This document shows, piece by piece, positions 36,409 through 43,533 of a stretch of 62,369 nucleotides of DNA. The stretch's first letter is position 1, and every line of letters starts with the position of its first letter. A program made the position numbers and the translations under genes. The stretch comes from Geothermovivens sp964644845 (GTDB lineage Bacteria > Zhuqueibacterota > Zhuqueibacteria > Oleimicrobiales > Geothermoviventaceae), in the NCBI GenBank assembly GCA_964644845.1, contig CAZXXS010000006.1:1-62369 (forward strand), written 5' to 3'. The notes below the pieces were generated by a model, which saw only the letters and a list, made by a program, of their open reading frames with translations, was not told the origin of the DNA and searched no databases.

Positions 36409-37591
36409 GCTGGTCGCCTTGCCGAATCCAGGCTTCGTTGAAGACAGCGTGTTTGATCGACTCTCCCCTTCCCTTCAGGCTGTAGCTGTAGGTGACGTGA
36501 ATGAGGCCGTCCTTGGTCTGCACAATTGAGGGGTAGGAGTAGCTGCCCTGACCGGGTTCGTCCAGCTCCAGGTGCCGCCGCCACTTCCAAGTCTGGCCCT
36601 CGTCGTCGCTGAGGAGTACAGCAAGCGAGTGACGGCCGCGCTTCGTGTCGTTGCACACAAGGAGCCAGTGCCCGCTGCGCAGCCCCAAAACGTCCACGCT
36701 GGAGCCAGGGTTCGGCAACTCCAAGAAGCGGGCAGTGTTCCAATGTACACCGCCATCGTGCGATTCGCAAGTTTGAATCCTGTGTCTGGGACCGTTGTCC
36801 CTCATGAAAGCCACGAGCGTGCCGTCCCTCCGACGTACCACGCTTGGCTGAATGGCTCCCAGACCAACAAGCGGCTCACTCGCGTACCAGCTTTTGCCAG
36901 AGTCGTCGCTGACCGCCATCAGGCCGACCGAGAACACGTCCGTGTAGAGAGGCACCAGGATCCGTCCGGACGGCAACGTGATCGGATGCGTTCGTGTCAT
37001 CCAACCCATGCGACGCGTCAGCCTGTCTTCCGCCTTAGCCAGGAGTTGTTTGGCCCGCTCAGGACCCGACGGGTACTGCTCGATGATGGGTCTCAGTCGC
37101 TCGATTGCCGCTTGTAGCTTGCTCCGGAAGTTGAGCGGCTTGAGCATGATGACATCCTGCCAATCCCAACGTGGAGCACCAGGGCCACGGCTGTCCGACG
37201 CGTACCGGTACTTCAACAAAGCCGTGCCCCACTTGTTGGCGTAAATGCTCACCCAGAAAAGCCAGACACGACCCTTTACATCCACGAAGAGCGTGGGGTT
37301 GCAGTCCGGGAAACCAGGGACATCAGCCATGAGAAACGGTTTTTCCCAGTTGCCTTCTCCCGGGCGCTTCCTTGAGCCGAGGATAACCACGTCGTCGGCC
37401 GTTCGCTCGCCGCTGCCGTGGTACCAGCAAACGAGCAGGTTACCGTCCGGGGTTTGCACAATGCTGGACGAGTGGTTGTGGATCGTCTCGAGCGGGAAAA
37501 TGAGCTCCGCACGGTATTCCGGTTCCTGTGCGAAAACCAGGACGGGAACCAGCGCGGCGAGAATGGCAACACGGCTGAGGCATCTCGACAC
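36392..37591 (-). CDS. Secreted sialidase-like (BNR repeat) hydrolase
   Basis: The 399-residue protein starts at GTG 37591, which has AAGGAG 8 nt upstream; the longer frame would need a TTG at 37615. A signal peptide ends PVLVFAQ. Asp-boxes are 'SDDSGKSW', 'SHDGGVHW' and 'SDDEGQTW', typical of six-bladed BNR sialidases and related exo-glycosidases. The N-terminal region holds 'HNHSSSIVQTPDGNLLVCWYHGSGE', and Arg-rich active-site candidates include 'TRTHPITLPSGRILVPLYTD' and 'MRDNGPRHR'. The arginine triad of true sialidases cannot be proved by eye, so the activity is 'sialidase-like'. It probably leads an operon with the 88-residue protein and the isomerase. Confidence 0.82.
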   Translation of the reverse strand: MSRCLSRVAILAALVPVLVFAQEPEYRAELIFPLETIHNHSSSIVQTPDGNLLVCWYHGSGERTADDVVILGSRKRPGEGNWEKPFLMADVPGFPDCNPTLFVDVKGRVWLFWVSIYANKWGTALLKYRYASDSRGPGAPRWDWQDVIMLKPLNFRSKLQAAIERLRPIIEQYPSGPERAKQLLAKAEDRLTRRMGWMTRTHPITLPSGRILVPLYTDVFSVGLMAVSDDSGKSWYASEPLVGLGAIQPSVVRRRDGTLVAFMRDNGPRHRIQTCESHDGGVHWNTARFLELPNPGSSVDVLGLRSGHWLLVCNDTKRGRHSLAVLLSDDEGQTWKWRRHLELDEPGQGSYSYPSIVQTKDGLIHVTYSYSLKGRGESIKHAVFNEAWIRQGDQHDSGR

Positions 37592-37796
37592 GACGGGGGC
37601 TCCTTCTCTCGTCAAAAGCCACCACGGTAGTCAAACAACCCGGCGGAACGAGGCAAAACCGCTGCACCTCAGGCCAAATTAAGCGGAAAACACCACCTCC
37701 CGGCGGAATCATTCCCGGTTTCCCAGGGCCACGAAAGGTTCTGGCTCTTTGGGACACACCACCGCTTGCCTGAGGGGGCGCCGGTCCCTGAGTAAC

Positions 37797-38975
37797 TCAA
37801 AGTTCGTCTGGTTCCAGAACCTCGCGTTGCGCGACGTCGTAGGCGCTTTTCACAAGACCGTCTACGTCCAGTTCTGCTTCGACCTCCTCTACTACCCTTG
37901 GCTTCGCGTGTGTCTCCGGATGTTTGGGAACGAGAAACGTGCAGCAGTCGCCGTAGGGCCTGATCGAAATCTCAAAAGTTCCAATCTTTCTGGCCCATTC
38001 TACCGTCTCGGTCTTGTTGAAACCGACCAGCGGGGCCAAAACTGTCATGTCCGTAGCCTGGTAGGCCACGCGTAAGTTGTCCAGCGTCTGCGAAGCAACC
38101 TGCGAAAGACTGTCGCCCACCACTAACGCCTTGGCCTTCTCCCGTCGGGCCACGCGGGTGGCAATCCGAAGCATGAAACGTCGGTACACAACCATGCGCA
38201 GACGCGCAGGAACGGAAGCAATCAGAGCCATCTGCAGATCAGCAAAAGGAACCATGTACAGCTTCGTGGGCCCCTGGTAGCGAGCAAGTACACGGGTGAG
38301 ATCTCGTACTTTGTCTCGCACTTCCGCAGTAACCTGGGTTTCGTTCTGGAAGTGCACCACCGTCACTTTGGCCCCGCGACGCATCATCAGGTAGGCAGCG
38401 ACTGGACTGTCGATTCCCCCGGACAAGAGTGCTACCACCTTTCCCGCCGTGCCCACCGGCAGCCCCCCAACCCCACGCCGACGCATCGCGTGCACGTACG
38501 CACGCTGAAAGCCGACTTCTACGTGGATGGTCAAATCCGGATCGCGCAATTTGACCTTGCCGCCCACAGCCTCGAGTACAGCTGCTCCAAGCTCGGCGTT
38601 GATTTGCATTGAAGTGTAGGGAAATAACTTATTGGGTCGACGAGCGTGAATTTTGAAGGTACCAAATTCCACCGAGCGCGCGAGCGCGACAGCGGCCTCT
38701 TTCAAGGCGTCAAGATCCAGAGGAACGGGAACCGCAAATGAAAAGTTGGCCACACCTGGCAAGAGCTCCAGCCGCTTGCTGACCCGCTCGAGGTCCGCAC
38801 CGAGTTGCGGTTCCGCCAGCAGGTAGCCGTACTCGCGCCGTACAGCTTTCAGGTGTGGGCCAAGCAACTCCTTAACATTTCGCTGGAGTTGCTCCTCAAA
38901 ACGAGCCCGATTCTCTCCTTTCAGGCCGATCTCATCGTAGTGGATCAAAAGCACACGGTCGTTCTGCAAAGGCAA
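37797..38975 (-). CDS. thiI: ThiI tRNA 4-thiouridine synthase, rhodanese-less form
   Basis: The 392-residue protein starts at TTG 38975 (AGAGG 5 nt upstream), giving 'PLQNDRVLLIHYDEIGLKGENR', the normal ThiI opening. The longest frame adds 88 unrelated residues. Order: ferredoxin-like/THUMP region (about 1-175), then PP-loop SGGIDSPV (about 185-192) that adenylates uridine-8 of tRNA, then the conserved 'GDSLSQVASQTL' and 'FNKTETVEWARKIGT'. The C-terminal rhodanese domain of the E. coli type is absent; the reaction Cys lies in 'GDCCTFLVPKHPETHA' (344/345). Family knowledge: sulfur then comes directly from a cysteine desulfurase or sulfide. Confidence 0.92.
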   Translation of the reverse strand: MPLQNDRVLLIHYDEIGLKGENRARFEEQLQRNVKELLGPHLKAVRREYGYLLAEPQLGADLERVSKRLELLPGVANFSFAVPVPLDLDALKEAAVALARSVEFGTFKIHARRPNKLFPYTSMQINAELGAAVLEAVGGKVKLRDPDLTIHVEVGFQRAYVHAMRRRGVGGLPVGTAGKVVALLSGGIDSPVAAYLMMRRGAKVTVVHFQNETQVTAEVRDKVRDLTRVLARYQGPTKLYMVPFADLQMALIASVPARLRMVVYRRFMLRIATRVARREKAKALVVGDSLSQVASQTLDNLRVAYQATDMTVLAPLVGFNKTETVEWARKIGTFEISIRPYGDCCTFLVPKHPETHAKPRVVEEVEAELDVDGLVKSAYDVAQREVLEPDEL

Positions 38976-39118
38976 CCCTACCTCTTGTTCAGTGGAAAAA
39001 CCCGCGTTCTCGATCTGAACCAACGGTGCGAATCTCAAAAACACGCCGACAAGCTGACACGCACACCCGCGCGGAACCGGACTGCCCCCGCAACTGAGTC
39101 CTCGATTCCGCAATTTGA

Positions 39119-39880
39119 TCAGAATCCAAGTTCCCGCAGCACCTCCCGCACTTGACCGGGGTAGTTGGTAATGATTCCGTCTACACCCAGTTCGGCAAAT
39201 TTGGCAGCCCGCGAAAGGTCGTTCACTGTCCACACCCACACCGCAATCCCCCGCTCGTGAGCACGCCGCACACAGCGCTTGTCCACTACCTCCTGCGAAC
39301 AGGCAAGCGCAGCGAAATCACTTTGGAAAAGGTCTGCGCCGTAGGGCCCTGTCACAACGGGCCCCAAACGTAACGAGGCATCCACATCCCGAAGTCGCTT
39401 GAGCACCTTGGGGTTCATGGAGGTCACCACGACGCGGTCGGTGCAATCCTGCTCACGGAGTAAATCCACAAAACGATGCAGAAACAGCGTATTTCCCGGC
39501 TTCTCCTTGATCTCCAGGTCGAGCAAAACCCCGTCACTCGTCAGATTCAGCACCTGCCGCAGCAGCGGCACCCGTTCGTTGCCAAATTCAGACCGAAACC
39601 AGCTGCCCGCATCCAGTCGCTCAACCTCGGCCGCGGTTTTCCCGGACACGTTTCCACCGCCGTTCGTAGTGCGATTCACAGTCTTGTCGTGCAAGACCAC
39701 AAGTTCCCCGTCAGCTGTGGCCCGCACGTCCAGTTCGAGACCGTCTGCACCCTCAGTAAGTGCATCCCGAAAAGCCGCCAGCGTGTTTTCAGGGCGAAGT
39801 CCCGACGCCCCTCTGTGAGCGATTACCAGTACACGTCCCGTTTCCTCACGGAGAAGAGGCAACGGTTGCTTTTCAGTCAT
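39119..39880 (-). CDS. Glycerophosphodiester phosphodiesterase
   Basis: The 253-residue protein begins at ATG 39880 (weak ribosome site; a GTG 27 bp upstream is an alternative). It shows the GDPD signature: 'IAHRGASGLRPENTLAAF' with catalytic His and metal-binding Glu, 'GADGLELDVRATADGELVVLHD' with Glu, Asp and second His, and 'LLDLEIKE'. There is no signal peptide, so a cytosolic UgpQ-like enzyme is likely: glycerophosphodiesters to glycerol-3-phosphate. It ends 'GIAVWVWTVND...GVDGIITNYPG' as in the family. It is 143 nt upstream of thiI on the same strand. Confidence 0.92.
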   Translation of the reverse strand: MTEKQPLPLLREETGRVLVIAHRGASGLRPENTLAAFRDALTEGADGLELDVRATADGELVVLHDKTVNRTTNGGGNVSGKTAAEVERLDAGSWFRSEFGNERVPLLRQVLNLTSDGVLLDLEIKEKPGNTLFLHRFVDLLREQDCTDRVVVTSMNPKVLKRLRDVDASLRLGPVVTGPYGADLFQSDFAALACSQEVVDKRCVRRAHERGIAVWVWTVNDLSRAAKFAELGVDGIITNYPGQVREVLRELGF

Positions 39881-40408
39881 GTCGATCAGTCCGTTCCGTA
39901 CAGCCCAGTCACGCACTCTACACCGTTCCTTTGTCCAATATACGAACGCCAGTCTGCACTTGCAAGTGCTGTCCGTTGCGGGGGCCTCCACAACTTCACC
40001 AGAGTGATTCACCGGCACCCGGCACCACCACGCTGTCGTTACCGAATTCATTCGCGGGTGGAAACAACCGATGCCCCTTTGCAACTGGGACCAACCCCGT
40101 CCGGTTCTCAGGACCCCGGGTTTGGAAAGCGACTCTCGTCCGAAAGCAGGTCGTTGAACCTCGGTTGCGCTCTCCTGTCAACCTACCTACAGCTCGGCGA
40201 ATGCCCAACAAGTACGCGAGGCGAGACTTCCTCGGCGACGCTTACGGGGCCCAGGTAACGAAAGCCCAGTACAAGCACCGTGAGGCGTTACCCACCCTCC
40301 AGCTCCACCCACCCTTTGACCAAAATGCATCTTGTCGCTTTGCGGCCGAATTGCTAACTTCGCCACGTACAGCCCGAGGCTTGTACTAAACAATTCGGAA
40401 ACGCAACT
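39881..40408. other. Divergent intergenic region, nothing identifiable
   Basis: About 530 bp between the phosphodiesterase and the unknown protein at 40409. No promoter, RNA or frame can be supported. Confidence 0.4.
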
Positions 40409-40948
40409 TTGAAGATCCTCGCACCAACAGTAAGCAGGCAGGAAGCAGAGCGGGTTATCCGTAAGGCTCTTCGTCGCCGCTTCCTTGTTGCAGCCGGAAA
40501 GCTGAAGCGGATGGAGTTGATTCACGTCCCGTTTCACGCTTTCCGCTGCCACATCCAAGACAAACCCGAGAATCACGTCGTGATTGGCGTGGCAGACGCC
40601 CTGGAAGGGCAGTACGCCGCCACACTGAGAAAGTACAGCGAAGTTCCGGAAGATGCTGAGGTGCAACTTCCACCCGCTCAACTGGATCCTGACGCGGTGT
40701 TCGACCTGGTGGTCGACCACGTACGCTGGTTGATGATCCAGGGGAAGCTGTTCCGCATCCACGGTGGCGAGCTTCGGGAATGCGCGTACGCGGAGCCCCT
40801 GGCTTACCCTTTTTGGGTCGGTTACGTGAAGCGCGGCGAACGCTACAACATTCAGGTTGTCGACGCCATTTCTGGCGAACGCACAGGTCCACAACTTCGG
40901 CGGCTGCTCCTGCTGGCTGTTCGATTGCTGGCCGAGCAGGAAGCGTAG
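40409..40948 (+). CDS. Soluble protein of unknown function
   Basis: This 179-residue frame starts at TTG 40409 (GGAAA about 9 nt upstream). I do not recognise it. The N-terminal 55 residues are basic (RRRFLVAAGKLKRMELIHVPFHAFRCHIQ); the middle is acidic. The C-terminus 'YPFWVGYVKRGERYNIQVVDAISGERTGPQL' follows the pattern 'YPxW..Y..G..Y....D..SG' seen in several zinc-ribbon or membrane-associated proteins. No cysteine pair or transmembrane helix is present. It lies just before the radical SAM gene and may be co-transcribed (204-nt gap). Confidence 0.6.
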   Translation: MKILAPTVSRQEAERVIRKALRRRFLVAAGKLKRMELIHVPFHAFRCHIQDKPENHVVIGVADALEGQYAATLRKYSEVPEDAEVQLPPAQLDPDAVFDLVVDHVRWLMIQGKLFRIHGGELRECAYAEPLAYPFWVGYVKRGERYNIQVVDAISGERTGPQLRRLLLLAVRLLAEQEA

Positions 40949-41152
40949 TCGCTGGCGTCACCAGGCAGCGATTCCAACAATTTCTTTTGCAACACAGCGT
41001 CCCGCTACGGCCATTTGGCTCTGAACAACCACAGGGCCGTCAGAAAACTGCGAACCCCGCCGCAAGCCCGAAGTAGAGTGAGAGTAAAAAGCAGTTTCCG
41101 GCAGGTAGCTCAACGGAACCGGGAATTTCGTTTCCGCGCGGAAGACAGCTGG

Positions 41153-42286
41153 ATGACCGACACAAAGAGCACATACACACTTCCGGATCCCTGGGACAAG
41201 GTGTCGCCCGACGACTGGCGCGACTGGCGCTGGCAGGTCAAACATTCCGTCACGAACCTGGATCAGCTCAGGCAGGTTACGCCGCTTGCCGACGCTGACC
41301 TTGTGCCACTCAAAATGGTGGCCGCCGTTTACCCGGTTCGAGTTACCCCGTATTACCTGAGTCTCGTCGATTGGTCAGACCCCCACGATCCAATTCGTCT
41401 CCAGGCCATCCCGGACTCACGCGAGCTCCTGGCCTACCCCAATTTGCAACCGGACCCTCTTCAGGAGGAGTCGAACTCGCCGCTCCCCTGGGTTGTGCAC
41501 CGTTACCGCGATCGAGTGTTGCTGATCACCAACAACTTTTGCCCCGTGCTGTGCCGTTTCTGCACTCGCAAACGCCTGATGCGTGGTCAGCACGTCGAGA
41601 TGTCGTTCGATCAGATCGACGCCGCCCTCCGCTACATCGCTGAGCACAACGAGGTTCACGATGTCCTGGTGTCCGGTGGGAATCCCCTGCTGTTGGCGCA
41701 GGCGAAATTGGAGCACATTCTGGAAGGACTGACCCGGATCAAGCACGTGCACGTGGTGCGTTTGGCCACACGGGAACCAGTGACCCTTCCACAGAGACTC
41801 TTTGACGAAGCGCTGCTTCGCCTGCTGAAAAGGTACGCCGACAAGCTTTGGGTGAGCACACATTTTAACCACCCCCGCGAATTGACTCCCGAAAGCGTCG
41901 AAGCCGTGCACAATCTCACGCGCCTGGGGATTCCGGTCCTGAATCAAGCCGTCCTTTTGAAAAACGTCAACGATCGGCCGGAAACCCTTGAAACGCTCTT
42001 CCGCCAGCTTGTGCGCGTGAAGGTGCGCCCCTACTACCTCCTGCACGCCGATCCCACCGAGGGTACGGGACACTTTCGTACGTCCGTCCTTCGCGGGATG
42101 GAACTCATCGAGTCCCTGCGCGGGTGTCTCTCCGGCCTGGCGCTGCCCGCTTACGTGATCGATTCGCCCAAACTTGGCAAGGTCCCGGTTGTGCCACAGT
42201 ACGTCCAGGCCTTAGACGGCGGGGTTCTCCGCTTGCGCGACCTTCACGGCAACCACGCCGATTACCCTGACGGGGTCGACGGTTAA
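41153..42286 (+). CDS. KamA-family radical SAM aminomutase
   Basis: The 377-residue protein starts at ATG 41153 (GGAAG at 8 nt); the longer frame adds unrelated residues. Its iron-sulfur motif is CPVLCRFCTRKR (Cys130, Cys134, Cys137), the KamA CxxxCxxC version. Family residues are mostly kept: Asp274 in LLKNVNDRPETL and Asp337 in VIDSPKLGK correspond to the two lysine epsilon-amine ligands of lysine 2,3-aminomutase. The PLP-lysine loop reads DSPKLGKVPVVPQY instead of Gly-rich 'GGGGK', and the usual 'SGGDPL' is SGGNPL. The protein is shorter than KamA (about 416). A lysine 2,3-aminomutase role is the first guess, but the loop makes the substrate uncertain. Confidence 0.82.
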   Translation: MTDTKSTYTLPDPWDKVSPDDWRDWRWQVKHSVTNLDQLRQVTPLADADLVPLKMVAAVYPVRVTPYYLSLVDWSDPHDPIRLQAIPDSRELLAYPNLQPDPLQEESNSPLPWVVHRYRDRVLLITNNFCPVLCRFCTRKRLMRGQHVEMSFDQIDAALRYIAEHNEVHDVLVSGGNPLLLAQAKLEHILEGLTRIKHVHVVRLATREPVTLPQRLFDEALLRLLKRYADKLWVSTHFNHPRELTPESVEAVHNLTRLGIPVLNQAVLLKNVNDRPETLETLFRQLVRVKVRPYYLLHADPTEGTGHFRTSVLRGMELIESLRGCLSGLALPAYVIDSPKLGKVPVVPQYVQALDGGVLRLRDLHGNHADYPDGVDG

Positions 42287-42692
42287 ATCCTACGCGGCAC
42301 GGCCGGCCTCGGCCCTTCCCCCCCCAACTCTTGTTTCCCCTAAACCGAAGCTCCAATGAACAAGGATCCTTTTGCCCAAGCTGCCGCCCAATTTGGCCCC
42401 ACACCCGACCCACCTCTGGGCACGTCCCCACGAAAGTTCGCCAAGCCAGGGCCTCCCTCTGGCTGGTTCTTCCCTGACGAGTGCAAATCCGAAAGCCTCG
42501 TCAGACCGGGGCGCGCGTAGAGAGGAGCAAGGCGTCCTCCAGTCTGCGCCCAGGCGGTTGCCTCAACCGCCGCGGTCACGTTTGTCCTCGCATTCCGTAC
42601 GCTTTGACCTCTCTGCAGCTGATACGTTCTGCAGCTACATTTGACTGCGCGCGCAACAACCTGAGAGAAAAACGGCAAACAAGGGCAAAAGA
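42287..42692. other. Intergenic region, nothing identifiable
   Basis: About 400 bp. It is G/C-rich with short frames on both strands and no ribosome sites. No terminator with a T-run follows the aminomutase. Confidence 0.4.
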
Positions 42693-43400
42693 ATGAAAGA
42701 GAAGCGAATCTTCGCCATTTTCCTGCTTGCCTACCTGGCATTCGTGGTCGTTTTTGTGGTCCGGTTCAGCCACCGCGAGCACTTGCCGTCGGTCGACCCG
42801 GTGACGTGGTCCAAGTCATCCAGCGCACGTGCGGGTGACCAACGAACGGAGCAGCCTCACGCGCTCACCTCTGGTGGTCCAAAATCCCGGCTACCGGGAA
42901 CGGTACCCCCGATTTCGCCCGTCTTGAAACAGCTGGACAAGACGCATCTAACATGCGTGGCACCACCTGGCCCACCACCAGCTCGTACCAAAAGAATTCT
43001 ACAAGCCAAGCCCTTGCGTCCAGCCCCGCTTGCGCGCGCAAAACTACAACCTGTGGCCCAAAAACACGAGCAGCTCGCTCCACTCCCCCAAAACCCGCTC
43101 CCGCAGGAACGCGACCGAACAGTGGTTTCGGCCGTGCTGTTACGTGCGAGCGGACAAATCCAGCGGCTGTACACAAATCACGTGCTTCGCAAGCCTGACC
43201 TGCAGGGTAAGCTCACGGTGCGTTTTTTGGTGGATCCAACCGGTCGAGTGCTTGAAACACAGATCGTCGAAAATGAACTCCGCGACCCTAAGCTCGCCGC
43301 TGAAATCTGCGAAACCATTCAACGCCTGACTTTTCCGCCCGTACAGGAGAGTGCAGGTCCAGAGTTGTTTCGTCAAACGTTCCTCTTTCAGGGTGTCTGA
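42693..43400 (+). CDS. TonB/AgmX-type periplasm-spanning protein
   Basis: The 235-residue protein has an N-terminal membrane anchor (IFAIFLLAYLAFVVVFVV, about 6-24) and a Pro/Ala/Lys-rich linker (about 60-145, 'PPGPPPARTKRILQAKPLRPAPLARAK'). The C-terminal domain is of the AgmX/TonB type: 'LQGKLTVRFLVDPTGRVLETQIVENELRDPKLAAEICETIQRLTFPPV'. This order fits a TonB-like energy coupler reaching across the periplasm. No ExbB/ExbD genes are beside it. A strong hairpin follows the stop. Confidence 0.82.
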   Translation: MKEKRIFAIFLLAYLAFVVVFVVRFSHREHLPSVDPVTWSKSSSARAGDQRTEQPHALTSGGPKSRLPGTVPPISPVLKQLDKTHLTCVAPPGPPPARTKRILQAKPLRPAPLARAKLQPVAQKHEQLAPLPQNPLPQERDRTVVSAVLLRASGQIQRLYTNHVLRKPDLQGKLTVRFLVDPTGRVLETQIVENELRDPKLAAEICETIQRLTFPPVQESAGPELFRQTFLFQGV

Positions 43401-43436
43401 AGCTGAGCCACGTCGGCGAAGCTGGTGAAGATGAAA

Positions 43437-43474
43437 ACGGCCACCGCTTTGTAACCCGAGAGAGCGGTGGCCGT
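43437..43474. terminator. Bidirectional terminator hairpin
   Basis: ACGGCCACCGCT (43437-43448) and AGCGGTGGCCGT (43463-43474) are perfect 12-bp arms between two converging genes. On the minus strand the stem is followed by TTTTC. Confidence 0.75.
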
Positions 43475-43533
43475 TCCGTGTCTGAGGCGACACGCCACAA
43501 CGGAGCTTCCGGCTACTGCCATTCACACCTCTG

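Noticed and set aside
35038..36441. 467-residue plus-strand frame
   Set aside because: Antisense to the Tat-exported isomerase; the isomerase has metal ligands and a Tat signal.
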